Under the pieces are notes generated by a model that saw only the letters and a program-made list of their open reading frames with translations, did not search any database and was not told where the DNA came from. 64,000 bases of DNA from Saccharomycopsis fibuligera x Saccharomycopsis cf. fibuligera (lineage: Eukaryota > Ascomycota > Saccharomycetes > Ascoideales > Saccharomycopsidaceae): assembly GCA_001936135.1 (NCBI GenBank), contig CP012809.1, positions 2,033,501 to 2,097,500 on the forward strand, given 5' to 3'. The translations under genes were made by a program, and so were the position numbers. Positions 29,450 to 39,273 of the stretch are shown piece after piece (position 1 is the stretch's first letter; each line of letters starts with the position of its first letter).

Positions 29450-31492
29450 TTATCGAGTAAGCTGGTACAAAAGCTTGTCAGAAAATTGATTAACACACAG
29501 CCGCAAATGTGCCGCATTCACTCCGAAATTAATGCTTAGCTCATTAAGTAGAACTTTCTCAATCTTTAGTAATGTTTCCGCAGTGACAAATTCCACATCT
29601 TGGGCCCTGAGGTAGATGTTGCTGCTGTCGCTGTCGCTGGCAGGAGGCGTTTCGGCGGCATTATTGGTGCTAGTGGAGGTGCTGCTGCTGTTTTGGCTAA
29701 CATTACTATCTTCATGTTCATAATTATTTTCCTCCTGACTATCGTCTGTACGCTCAGCGCCACCATGAGACACTGCTTCTGCTGGGGCTGCTGCTGCTGG
29801 GACTTTTTCTCTTATTTCCTCTTTTTCTTCTTCTTCTTCGTGCTCAGCACCATCAAAGTTGAAAATATCAAGCAACTTCTTCTCAGCAATGGTCAACTCA
29901 CTATAACTCTTTTCGTTTTTCGAGACTATTGTAGCATTGAACCATTTCAAATAGTTGTCAAGTTGCAGGGATATGCGATCTGGAGGCTTTGTAAACTCGA
30001 GATCGTTCTTGAACGCGAGACTTAGCAAATCCATGGTTTCGCGCTTGTTGTTGTTTAAAGTGACATAGTTTAAGAAATTCTCAAAACTGTCACCATCGCT
30101 ATTGTTACTGTTGTTGTTCACTTGATTTTGGAAAAAGAGTTTTTTCTCATAGATTAGTTTGAGCCAGACCTCCCAGTTGAAAATCCTAGCTTGTTTGCTT
30201 GTTGTGGCATTTTCCTGAAGCGAGCAAAAGATATTGGGAGCGATGAAGTAGAATTTCGATATTGTGATAATGATGCTGACAAGCTTAATTTCCGGAAACT
30301 CCAAAATCCTGCTGTACAGTTTCGAATAAGTATTTCTAGACTCTCGCACAGCACACTCGAGACTAAACGTGATGTTATTAGCCGCGGCAAACTGCTTGAC
30401 CGCAAAGTAAACCTCTTTAGGCAACAAAAGCTCCTTCACAATCTTCATTAGCAAAATGTCTGGGTTTATCGACAAGCCCGACATGACCTTTTCGTTCAAA
30501 TGGAAGCCAGCAATGTTGGCGTTATTATCCCCGGTGAAATCACCGAGCTTGTCCAATACAAACCGCAACCCATCGTAAAGCTCAGCATAGACTGGCGGCC
30601 TAGAAGGCTCAAGCACAGTCAAATAGATATTAGGCATCTGCCTTAGCAACTTCTTGGGCACCGACGCTATGGCCTTCATGTAAGGAAGCTTGTTTACTGA
30701 ACAAAGCCTCACGAAATCGTTGGTGTACAACGGGAACTTAACGATACGGCACGCTATATAGCACATGGCCACCGCGTGGATCAAGGGGGACTTGAACTTG
30801 TTGTGTTTCAATAACGATCTGTGCCTGCGTCGACCAATTTTCCTTTTCTTTGCTCTCGGTGTTTCGTTATGGTCTTGGCCTGGATCTTGATCTTGATCTG
30901 GATCTTGGTCTTGGTCTGTTTCGTTGAGGCCACCGGTTGCTGCTGCTGCTGCTGCTGCAATGCCAGCTTCGCCATCGGTGAATATTGTAGTATCGGTCTC
31001 AATTTCGTCAGAAGCAGGATCGTCATTATTGCCTCCTTGCAAATTTGGCGGCTGACTTTGTAGGTGGCTTGAGTTCTCCAACTCTTCGTCAGTGTATATG
31101 CTTTCCAAGTAAACCGTCCATAGCTCCTTCACAATCTTCTCAGCCACTCTAGGAAGCCCTTTATTAGCAATGAGCCACCTCACTTGGGCCCTCAACACAT
31201 GCTGATAGCATCTCAAAAACAAGTTTCTACCGGCAGTACCGTACAACTTCTCGGTTTCCAGTTTCTTTTGCTGGCTGATCTCGTGGATAGAGTGTGCTTG
31301 GGATTGCGTTAGTGTGGAGATGTTGAGTCTTCTGGTTTGCGTAAACACCTCGCCATCTTCCTCGTCGATTTCTAAATCGCCTTCACGGATATGTCCATAC
31401 TGGCAAACTTTCTGACCGTTTATAGTTCTCCATAGTCGAGATCTGCAATTATTGACACCGCACACTGGGCCTCGTACTAGGATATTAGACAT
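29450..31492 (-). CDS. RRN7: RNA polymerase I core factor subunit Rrn7 (TFIIB-like)
   Basis: Rrn7 with Rrn6 and Rrn11 forms the core factor that recruits RNA polymerase I to the rDNA promoter. The 680-residue product opens with a zinc ribbon, GPVCGVNNCRSRLWRTINGQKVCQYGH (about residues 8-34). The reader-loop-like REGDLEIDEEDGE and RRLNIS follow. TFIIB-like cyclin folds follow at about 80-450, with LYGTAGRNLFLRCYQHVLRAQVRWLI and HAVAMCYIACRIVKFPLYTNDFVRLC. Acidic Ala/Gln/Asp low-complexity inserts occur near residues 155-215 and 540-620. S. cerevisiae Rrn7 is 514 residues; the inserts explain the extra length. Confidence 0.92.
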   Translation of the reverse strand: MSNILVRGPVCGVNNCRSRLWRTINGQKVCQYGHIREGDLEIDEEDGEVFTQTRRLNISTLTQSQAHSIHEISQQKKLETEKLYGTAGRNLFLRCYQHVLRAQVRWLIANKGLPRVAEKIVKELWTVYLESIYTDEELENSSHLQSQPPNLQGGNNDDPASDEIETDTTIFTDGEAGIAAAAAAATGGLNETDQDQDPDQDQDPGQDHNETPRAKKRKIGRRRHRSLLKHNKFKSPLIHAVAMCYIACRIVKFPLYTNDFVRLCSVNKLPYMKAIASVPKKLLRQMPNIYLTVLEPSRPPVYAELYDGLRFVLDKLGDFTGDNNANIAGFHLNEKVMSGLSINPDILLMKIVKELLLPKEVYFAVKQFAAANNITFSLECAVRESRNTYSKLYSRILEFPEIKLVSIIITISKFYFIAPNIFCSLQENATTSKQARIFNWEVWLKLIYEKKLFFQNQVNNNSNNSDGDSFENFLNYVTLNNNKRETMDLLSLAFKNDLEFTKPPDRISLQLDNYLKWFNATIVSKNEKSYSELTIAEKKLLDIFNFDGAEHEEEEEKEEIREKVPAAAAPAEAVSHGGAERTDDSQEENNYEHEDSNVSQNSSSTSTSTNNAAETPPASDSDSSNIYLRAQDVEFVTAETLLKIEKVLLNELSINFGVNAAHLRLCVNQFSDKLLYQLTR

Positions 31493-31831
31493 CTATGTCA
31501 TTATATTGGACCACAGGAGAGAGAGAGAGAGAGAGAGAGAGCGTTTAGTTGATTGCATCTCATCTTTATCACATTACTGGTTGAAGAAAAATTTAAGGCA
31601 AAAAAAAACAAAAAGACAGTGGTACTAACCGGATGAACCACTGCCTACATACACATATAATAAACGAAACAATTCAAGTTGTTTTTAACCACTGTTTAAA
31701 ATGCCATAGCAATAGCGCAGCTTGCTTCTACAAACACACACGTAACTTTCTTTGAGCAAAAAACTAAGCATTAATAATGAAAAAAGGCTTTATTTATTAT
31801 TATAACATAATTAACAGATAAATTAACTAAC
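31493..31831. promoter_or_regulatory. RRN7 promoter and RPS24 3' region
   Basis: A (GA)n microsatellite spans about 31515-31540. A PAC core CTCATC (31559-31564) and RRPE-like AAAAATTT (31587-31594) lie within 105 bases of the RRN7 ATG, which fits a ribosome-synthesis gene. RPS24 ends on the far side. Confidence 0.5.
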
Positions 31832-32917
31832 TTAGTCAGCGTGTCTCTTAGCTTGGTGCTTAGCGATTCTTCTACCAGTACCAAAGACCTTCTTTTGTCT
31901 GTTTTTACGTTGTCTTCTTTGTTGTCTGGATGGTTTTTCACCCTTTTCGGTCAAACCGTATCTAACCAATCTGTAAGCTGGTTCGAATTTTTTCAAGTCA
32001 GCAACGGAGTTGTAGATCAAACCGAAACCAGTGGATTTACCACCACCGTATTGAGTTCTGAAACCGAAAACAGAAACAGCGTCCTTGTCAATCTTGTAAA
32101 TGGTGGCCAATTTTTCACGCAATTCAGTCTTGGAAACGTTAGCTCTGTTTGGATGCAAAACGTCAATGACGAATTGACGTCTAGCAAGAAGAGGGTTGGT
32201 GATAACCTTTCTGGTTCTGATAGTAACTGCGTCACTCTATATAATCTAGTTAGTATAACTGGGCTTTATATTTGCAAAGTAAAACTGCCGTGAAACAAAT
32301 GCCAAACAAAGATATTTCGTTATTGTGCTTGCAAAGCATGAAGCATTTGGCAAGGTTCGCATCGAAGAATTTGCCATTATTGATTACTTTTTTCTTCCCT
32401 CTTCTCCTGTGGTATGTCTTCAAATCACGGCGACGCTCAGGGAATATTCGTTATTTCGTTGATATAAATTTGGTAAACTGCATTTTGGGATGTGTGCTCA
32501 AAACTAGTTGAGCCGCTTGCACTGAACTGAGTCTAAAAAAAAAAAATCTACATCATGCCATGGGATATACACAACACTTGGAGGAAAGATGCTATTGCAC
32601 TGGCCCCCAAACTTTTTGAATTTTCAAGACATTAAAATCTCTTGACCATTTTGGCTTGGCCTTTTTAATCTGATTACTTTTGCTGATTTCTCCATCCATA
32701 ACATATTATTGCGTTGCTCGTCCTTTATGAATTCATGGAATCCCTTTGAGCCTGAATATCTCACAAAACGCTGAGCTGGTGATAAACAGATATTGTGCTC
32801 AACTCATCCCTTCACATTGGATTTTGATTATTTGTTTAATTAATTCTTTGTTTGTTTTGCATTCGTTTTGCATTTGCTTCGTATGGCGATGTATTATGTG
32901 TGTATGGTACGTACCAT
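31832..32917 (-). CDS. RPS24: 40S ribosomal protein eS24, intron-containing
   Basis: eS24 is a small-subunit protein needed for early 18S processing. Exon 2 (32236-31832) encodes [20 protein letters not shown], the invariant eS24 N-terminus minus Met, through KHQAKRHAD; total 135 residues. The initiating ATG must lie in a separate exon, as in S. cerevisiae RPS24A/B. The intron ends TACTAAC (branch, 32249-32255) ... ATAG before 32236. The best upstream match is ATG at 32915-32917 followed directly by GTACGT, giving a 678-nt intron. The exon 1 choice is inference; an alternative 5' splice site cannot be excluded. Using the nearer AG (CTAG) would put a stop in frame. Confidence 0.88.
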
Positions 32918-33671
32918 GTTGTTCGTCCTTGGTTGATATTATCTTTACTAACTGAGTTCAAAAAACAGCTTCCAACTCTTCCAAGTAGGCAGTATCAAGC
33001 ATTTTCTTTGATTTTTTTTTTCTCAATTTTCACGAACGAGCACAGTGTGAGAGTGAGTGAGAGTGAGTGAGCGAGTGTCGAGTGTGTGCGGGCCCCCCCT
33101 CCAGGGCAAAGCGCCTCTCTCCCGTCCGGCGCGGGGACAGCAGAAAAACTCTTTCGGCTTGTCGCTGTGGTGTGCGGATGCGCAGCGCCTGCCCAAAACA
33201 AATTCGCTGTCACAGAAGGTCACATGGTCTCGCACGCAGAAAAATATTTTCAACCGCTTTGTAATATATTATGTAATATATCGGGTAATACTTACACCCT
33301 CTTCTGCATCACGTGCGTACCCCCAATTTACGTTTTCAGTTATGGGTGCGCACACATGCATTATGTTGCATATAGTATGCAGTGTCATGTTTTCCCACGC
33401 AATAAAAATAAAAAAAATAAAAAACTCTTTCTCCAGGGTCTCTCCTCCGGTTATGCTGGTGAGAATGCGGTGCATCTCTTCTTCAGGACTACACATATAT
33501 AATTAAAAAGGCAACCTGTCTGCTGCCGTTTTTTTTTTTTTTCTTTTTTTTTTTTTAGTTTCAGCCACACCCGGCAGGCCCGTGCAACTAAGGTTTTCAA
33601 GAAAAGACTAATAATGATTGCAATTTTCCAAACAGCATACGCTTTAAGCCACCTAGACACACCTGATACAA
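32918..33671. promoter_or_regulatory. Divergent RPS24 / MCH-type transporter promoter
   Basis: It contains a TCACGTG site (33309-33315), the Cbf1 motif known from CTG-clade ribosomal-protein promoters. A GTGAGTGA-rich stretch (about 33049-33080) and C/T-rich runs near 33530-33556 are also present. Overlapping ORFs here (33057-33506) read through these motifs and lack coding content. Confidence 0.5.
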
Positions 33672-35195
33672 ATGAGCAAAATCAGAGACTTGAAGACGCT
33701 TTTCGCTAACCGGAAGAAATCCCAGGACAGTAGTAGTGGCTCCTATCCTTTAGAAACCATAGAAGACCACTCAGTTCTCCAACAACATAAGGCATCTGCG
33801 GTTGATGCTCAGCACCGCGCTTTGTCAGAAACCCATGGCTTGAGCAAACGCAAAATAGCAGATGCTGAAGAAAACACGCATCACTGTGATCAAAAGCCAC
33901 CTCTTGACTCGACAGACACCGCAGAAGACGCATTCACAGCAGACACTGCTCCCGACGGCGGTTTCCAAGCATGGCTTGTGGTATTTGGTTCGTTTTGCGG
34001 GCTCACTGTGATATTTGGTATAATGGATTCCATTGGTGCCATAGAGACATACCTATCCAAGAACCAACTATCCAGTGTCTCTGCCTCCACCATTGGCTGG
34101 ATTTTTTCCATATTCGTCATCATTGGATTTGGCTGCATTTTCATAACGGGCCACATCTTTGACAAAATCGGGGCCAAAATCCCCATGATTGTTGGCACTG
34201 CGCTAATGTTTTTGGGGTTGATGGCCACTGCTAACTGCACCACGGTATGGCAATTCATTTTGGCGTTCAGTGTGGCCAGTGGGCTAGCGTGTGCTCTCAT
34301 GTTGGCGCCACTTGTTGGTGTAGTGCCGCAGTATTTTGAAAAACGAATGGGACTAGCCTCAGCAATCACGTCAATGGGCGGTTCTGTTGGCGGAACGGTC
34401 TTCCCCGTCATGTTGAGAAGGTTATATACCAAGCTAGGGTTTGTCTGGGCAATGAGAATTTTTGCGTTTTTGAATCTCGGGTTACTAATCATTGCTTGCC
34501 TTTTGGTTACTGCCAGAATTCAGCCAGTAGTCTCTGACTCGTACAAGCAAAAGTCAATGGCGGGGAAACTTGCTGACTGTCTAGTCAAATCCTTGGATTT
34601 TCGCGCATTTTACGAGCTTCAGTTCTGCTTGGTCACAGTGGCCACTTTATTCTCTGAAGCTGCCATTGATATTGTTATTACTTATTTCGCCTCGTACGCA
34701 GTGGCTAAAGGCGCTAGCTTGAATACGGCGTATTTCCTCATCACTTTAATCAACCTAGTGGGAATACCGTCCAGATGGGCCACAGGGATGCTAGCCGATA
34801 GATACGGCAAGTTCAACATTATGATAATTATGGTGTTTGGAATGGGCATTGTCCTTTTGGTCATACTACTACCATTCGGCCAGCACGTTGGCGCACTATA
34901 TGCCTTTGCTGTTTGTTTCGGCATTGTTTCTTGCTCAGTTTTCACGCTTACCCCCGTCTGCTTGGCACAAATCACTAGGGTTGACACGTTTGGTAAACGC
35001 TACGGTACAATGTATGTGGTAGCTACGTTGGGCAACTTGTTGATTCCAGCTGCTGGAGCAATCACCAGTCGGAATAGTTCTCAAAGCGGATACAATGGCT
35101 ATGTCATTTTCGCAGGGGTGGTGTGTCTTACCGGTGGCACTTTTTGGTTGGTGGCAAGGTACGTTAAGGTTAAAGCTAGGCTTGTGATTTATTAG
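33672..35195 (+). CDS. MFS transporter, monocarboxylate-porter-like (MCH family)
   Basis: The 507-residue product has a hydrophilic N-terminus of about 90 residues and then about 12 membrane helices. PDGGFQAWLVVFGSFC at the first helix is the fungal MCH/SLC16 signature. GHIFDKIGAKIPMIVG between helices 2 and 3 is the MFS motif A counterpart, and the second-half equivalent is WATGMLADRYGKFNIMI. S. cerevisiae Mch1-5 do not transport monocarboxylates as far as known; Mch5 takes up riboflavin. The substrate here is therefore open. Mch4-like proteins are the closest type I recognise. Confidence 0.85.
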   Translation: MSKIRDLKTLFANRKKSQDSSSGSYPLETIEDHSVLQQHKASAVDAQHRALSETHGLSKRKIADAEENTHHCDQKPPLDSTDTAEDAFTADTAPDGGFQAWLVVFGSFCGLTVIFGIMDSIGAIETYLSKNQLSSVSASTIGWIFSIFVIIGFGCIFITGHIFDKIGAKIPMIVGTALMFLGLMATANCTTVWQFILAFSVASGLACALMLAPLVGVVPQYFEKRMGLASAITSMGGSVGGTVFPVMLRRLYTKLGFVWAMRIFAFLNLGLLIIACLLVTARIQPVVSDSYKQKSMAGKLADCLVKSLDFRAFYELQFCLVTVATLFSEAAIDIVITYFASYAVAKGASLNTAYFLITLINLVGIPSRWATGMLADRYGKFNIMIIMVFGMGIVLLVILLPFGQHVGALYAFAVCFGIVSCSVFTLTPVCLAQITRVDTFGKRYGTMYVVATLGNLLIPAAGAITSRNSSQSGYNGYVIFAGVVCLTGGTFWLVARYVKVKARLVIY

Positions 35196-35695
35196 TTTTT
35201 TTTTTTTTTTTTTTATCTTTTTTTTTATTCTTTTTTATTGGACAATCAGCGGCTTATGTTTACATGACTTTAGTTCCTACATTTCTACTCCTACACTTTT
35301 GATAGACTTCCTTTGCATTATCCAGACTCCAGACAGATTTCAGTGAGATGATCTTTATTTTTGATATGCTATTAAGAAATAGTGTATTAGAGTATTATAT
35401 TTTTTTTTTTTTTCACACACAAAATCGACTTATTATTTCTATATAAACGATAGCAAAGCGAAAAAAAGGATTTTTTTTTTTCACACACAATATCGATTTA
35501 TTATTTCTATATAAACGGTAGAAAATATAATCTTATAAACTTATCTATATAGTATATACAGTATAGTTCAGTTGTTAGTTTATAGGGGAAACTTGTACAA
35601 GTGAAAACCCCGTTAGTATTAGTTAGACTTTAATGGATCAGTTGGATTTGAAATAGATATAGGAGAGATTATAGTCTAGGATGAATGATATTTTA
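35196..35695. repeat. T-rich region with a 68-bp tandem duplication
   Basis: Two direct copies start at T-tracts followed by CACACACAA at 35414 and 35482, each continuing through TTATTATTTCTATATAAACG. They are about 90% identical with a period of 68 bases. On the minus strand each unit ends in an A-tract, like the LINE just beyond. Another T17 tract lies at about 35197-35213. No gene is seen. Confidence 0.7.
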
Positions 35696-35791
35696 TTTTT
35701 TTTTTTTTTTATTTTTTTTTGAGGGTCATTGCTTTGCTGTCGACAGATAAAAAGAAAGGGGTCTCAGTTCAATACCATCTTCCACTCACTA

Positions 35792-35813
35792 AGATAACAC
35801 TGATGTGTTATCT
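35792..35813 (-). other. Perfect 9-bp hairpin at the LINE ORF2 stop / 3' UTR
   Basis: AGATAACAC (35792-35800), loop TGAT, GTGTTATCT (35805-35813). The stem overlaps the ORF2 stop codon (35812-35814) and sits about 60 bases before the poly(A) tail. Many LINE reverse transcriptases recognise a 3' UTR hairpin of their own RNA, so this is a candidate recognition structure. Confidence 0.6.
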
Positions 35814-38800
35814 AATTCATTACTGTGGTGATGTAGTAAACAAGACTAGAGATTGGAATGGTTTTCCAATCAAAGTCCTTATCTTGCCGTAGGCGGGAGT
35901 ATTTCTTTTGGAATATCAAGTAGTTGTCGACCTGGATTAATTCTCGTGTGTCACTGGATGGAAGGATGAGGCTGTCCCAGCTCAATTCCTTATTTAGATG
36001 TAACTTGTTCCATAAAGCTTGTGCTACTGGACATTTAACCAAAAAGTGCTCCATTTGTTTGTTGATAGCATCTTCGTATGACTGCTGTTTGTATTTTTTA
36101 CGTGATAAATCTTCAGAGCACCACTTACATTCCTCACCTTGGAATTTGAACTTCTCGACTCCGAGGTGGAATGTGTGTATATTCTCGAAGCAGCCAGGAT
36201 GTTTGAACGTTTGTTTGTTTATCATTTGCCAAAATGTCAGACACTGTTTATTAGTGACTTGTTTGAGACGTGCCAACTGGTGTGAGAATAGTAGTTTATC
36301 TTTCTTTTCGCGCACTTGTGCACTACCGTTCCGGGACTTGAAGTCGAAGACTTCTTTTGGAATGAACTTTTTTTTCAAAAACGGTACACCGAGCTCCACT
36401 GCTTCTGCTATATCTGATGTGCGCTGAAGCCCAAGGATGCCTGGATTGTGTTTGTTGGGGACTACTTGTTTCCACAGAGCTATTATGTTTGCTTCTGTGG
36501 CTGTCAACGTGAAGCACTGTTTTGGGTTCTGTGCCAGTATAGATTGCCCTTGGCCTTCGCCTCCGTCAACTGTATCGAGAACATCTCTCCACCAGAATTG
36601 AGTGTCAATATGTCCTGGTTTACGTTCGAGCTCATAGCGTACTTTAAAAAAGTGATCTAGAAGAAGTTGTAGCTTCGCTCTGAAGAGCTTCAAGTATGGG
36701 TCGCTTTTATCTAGAAACAAGTTTTGCGCAATTTGTGCTTTTCTATACGTGAGCTGTGCTTTGAGGTCTATCATACCATAACCCCCTTTATGTCTGTGTG
36801 TCTTGAGTGTCTCGAGGGAGACATTCGTGGCGTTTAGACATTGTTTGAAAGCCATCTCGATTGCATTTATTTGTTTGTCAGTGAGATTTTGATGAATCTC
36901 CTTGTAGTAGAATTTTGAACAGATAAATGTATTATAGGCCATGACTTGACTTGACGGCGGCAAATGTTTGATGTTGGAAATGTTGAACTTTGCGTACATT
37001 GTTTGTATCAAGTTTTTTGGCCATCCCTGGTTCGGAATTTTAATCCCGAGATAGGTTAGTTTATAGTCTTCCTTTACTCGCTCAATCGGAATGTCAAAAA
37101 GCTGCATTTCAGTTTTTGCTATATCCGTGGCGTATGGGGAAATGAGTACTTTTGATTTATCATAGTTCAAACTCCCTCCCGTTATCGAGCAGAAATCTTG
37201 GATCGTTTGGATTGCTGACTCCATGTCTTGATTACCATCTGCAAAAATGGTAATATCGTCGGCGAAGGCTAAGTGTGTGACTTTAATTGGGCTAAGATAT
37301 TTTGTATTAATAGTGAAGCCTTGTAGTTCTCTCTCAACATTCCGTAGAAGGGGCTCAACTGCCAATACGAAAAGCGATGGGCTGATTGGGTTTCCTTGTA
37401 AGGTACCTTGGTTCAAGGGAAAGAGCGGGCCTGTCTTATTGTTAAGGTGAATGCATCCGATTGTACTTTGTAATATCAGCATTATTGTGGATGTGAAACC
37501 TTCGGTACCAAAGTTGAGATGTTTCAATAAGCATTCAAGGTATGTGTGCGACACATTATCGAAAGCCTTCTGAAAATCCAAAAGAAGTATGCGCAAGTTT
37601 TCGTGTTTGGCAAAATAGTGCTTTTGATTTGGTGGTGTCTTCATGCTCGCGAGAATCTCATTGAACATTCTTATGTTAGTATAAGATTGGCGATTCGGTA
37701 TGAAACCCAGCTGATTTTTGCCTATAAGCTTTTCTAACACTGTTAGTAAACGATTATTGAGAATTATGCTAAGTAGTCGTAGATTGGCATTGATAATGGC
37801 TATTGGCCTGTAATTTTTGATGTCAGTCTTATCTTTTCGCGGCTTTGGAATGATATTAAAAAGAACTGTTCTGTAATTGTAAGGAAGTGAGCCTGTTCTA
37901 AAAATAGTGTTGAATTCAGCTAAGAGGCGTTCTTTCAACTGCGGATATAGTTTGGAATAAAACTTGTACGGAAAACCATCAATTCCTGGCACCGAATTCT
38001 TATTGGACTCCTTGATGGCAATCAGGAGCTCTTCTTCAGTTATGTTCTTATTCAAATTTATCTTTTCTGTATCCGATATGTGAATGTTAGGAATGCTATC
38101 TTGCAAATATCTATCAATGATTTGAATATCCTTCGTGCCCTTGGTACCATCATAGAGAGATGCATAGAAGTCTGAGGCATGGTCTATGATCTCGTGTGTT
38201 TTTGTTAACTGGTTGCCGTCTTGATCAATAAGTAATTCTATCTTTTTATTTTCTTGGAAGGGTTTAAAGATTTCGTTTATGTGATCATAGTAGTTGGCGG
38301 TTTGAAGGTTTTTTTTCTCAGATTCCGGTATGCGTTTCTCAAGGTGCTTTATCAGCTGCAAATGGTTTTGAACAAAAATGATTATTTCGCTTGTTGATGT
38401 GAGTGAGGCTGGGATATGAAGTTGTGATATACTGCGTAACATTTTATCGGTAAGTCTGAACCGAGCTGGGAGCTCACTCAGGGGATGGACAAGTTTCAAA
38501 ACAAGCGATTCATGGGAAGATCCCTTCAAATGGTTCTTCTGTAGCATCCAGAGACGGATTTTGTCGTGTCTAATCAATTCATTACTGACATAGAATCTAT
38601 CAAGCCTTCTATTGCTTTCCTCATGTCCGTTAGTAGCTCTGTTAGTGAAGGATTTTTTTATGTTATGTAGGCTGCGTTGGCGGTAAACATCTGTCAAGTT
38701 GTTATTGTCGATGAGTGCCCTCAATGAGTTTCGTATTTTTTTGGTGTCTTTAGTGTCTGGAGCATTTTGGATACGGCTACCCATTTCTTGCATATCCACG

Positions 38801-39273
38801 ACATTGTTAAAGTCACCCGCAAAAATGATATAGAGATGTGCGTTTGGATACTGTTTTCCAAAAGTTCTTCGATAATCTTGTAGTGCATTGCTAATGGCGT
38901 TTTGAAGAAAGACTTGTGCTCTTTTTTTCTCACCGGTGGGATTATATATATTTATGATCCAGTAGTATATTTTTGGTGTTACTTCTATAATAATGTCTGT
39001 TTTGTGCTTGGCTTTAGATGCCGGACATAAAACGTCAATTATATTTTTTTTGAGTATTTTTATCTTTTTTGTGATGAGTATACCTGTTCGTGGATTTGAA
39101 GCTTTGTTAGTGATAAGTTGTTTGTCAGGATTTAAGTGGTGATACTTTTCACCTTTCCTGACTTCTTGCAAGAGTATGATATCATATTTTTTAAATATAC
39201 TCGGGAGCGGATCGTTCTGTAAGGGAGTATTTTGTATATTTTGTGTAAGTATTTTCAATTCAGGCATAATCAT
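35812..39273 (-). CDS. LINE ORF2: endonuclease / reverse transcriptase
   Basis: The 1153-residue polyprotein has an APE-type endonuclease at about residues 1-260, with LLQEVRKG, AGDFNNV (about 152-158) and RRLDRFYVSNE. The usual SDH near 252 is SSHES, lacking the Asp. The reverse transcriptase spans about 470-760, with NYRPIAIINANLRLLS, LLLDFQKAFDNVSH, NQGTLQGNPISPSLF, the catalytic LAFADDITIFADG (about 668-680) and YLGIKIP. The C-terminal region carries a CCHC-like motif (CKWC ... H-x4-C) at about 1060-1100, common in L1-clade proteins. It begins ATG ATT ATG, overlapping the ORF1 stop. Confidence 0.92.
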   Translation of the reverse strand: MIMPELKILTQNIQNTPLQNDPLPSIFKKYDIILLQEVRKGEKYHHLNPDKQLITNKASNPRTGILITKKIKILKKNIIDVLCPASKAKHKTDIIIEVTPKIYYWIINIYNPTGEKKRAQVFLQNAISNALQDYRRTFGKQYPNAHLYIIFAGDFNNVVDMQEMGSRIQNAPDTKDTKKIRNSLRALIDNNNLTDVYRQRSLHNIKKSFTNRATNGHEESNRRLDRFYVSNELIRHDKIRLWMLQKNHLKGSSHESLVLKLVHPLSELPARFRLTDKMLRSISQLHIPASLTSTSEIIIFVQNHLQLIKHLEKRIPESEKKNLQTANYYDHINEIFKPFQENKKIELLIDQDGNQLTKTHEIIDHASDFYASLYDGTKGTKDIQIIDRYLQDSIPNIHISDTEKINLNKNITEEELLIAIKESNKNSVPGIDGFPYKFYSKLYPQLKERLLAEFNTIFRTGSLPYNYRTVLFNIIPKPRKDKTDIKNYRPIAIINANLRLLSIILNNRLLTVLEKLIGKNQLGFIPNRQSYTNIRMFNEILASMKTPPNQKHYFAKHENLRILLLDFQKAFDNVSHTYLECLLKHLNFGTEGFTSTIMLILQSTIGCIHLNNKTGPLFPLNQGTLQGNPISPSLFVLAVEPLLRNVERELQGFTINTKYLSPIKVTHLAFADDITIFADGNQDMESAIQTIQDFCSITGGSLNYDKSKVLISPYATDIAKTEMQLFDIPIERVKEDYKLTYLGIKIPNQGWPKNLIQTMYAKFNISNIKHLPPSSQVMAYNTFICSKFYYKEIHQNLTDKQINAIEMAFKQCLNATNVSLETLKTHRHKGGYGMIDLKAQLTYRKAQIAQNLFLDKSDPYLKLFRAKLQLLLDHFFKVRYELERKPGHIDTQFWWRDVLDTVDGGEGQGQSILAQNPKQCFTLTATEANIIALWKQVVPNKHNPGILGLQRTSDIAEAVELGVPFLKKKFIPKEVFDFKSRNGSAQVREKKDKLLFSHQLARLKQVTNKQCLTFWQMINKQTFKHPGCFENIHTFHLGVEKFKFQGEECKWCSEDLSRKKYKQQSYEDAINKQMEHFLVKCPVAQALWNKLHLNKELSWDSLILPSSDTRELIQVDNYLIFQKKYSRLRQDKDFDWKTIPISSLVYYITTVMN

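Noticed and set aside
33057-33506. Overlapping ORFs of 138-149 residues upstream of the MCH-type transporter
   Set aside because: They run in several frames through simple repeats and promoter motifs of a divergent promoter, with no recognisable protein content.
35398-35530. Direct repeats near the LINE considered as long terminal repeats
   Set aside because: They are short, adjacent to each other rather than at both ends of an element, and the element has LINE endonuclease/RT order with a poly(A) tail.
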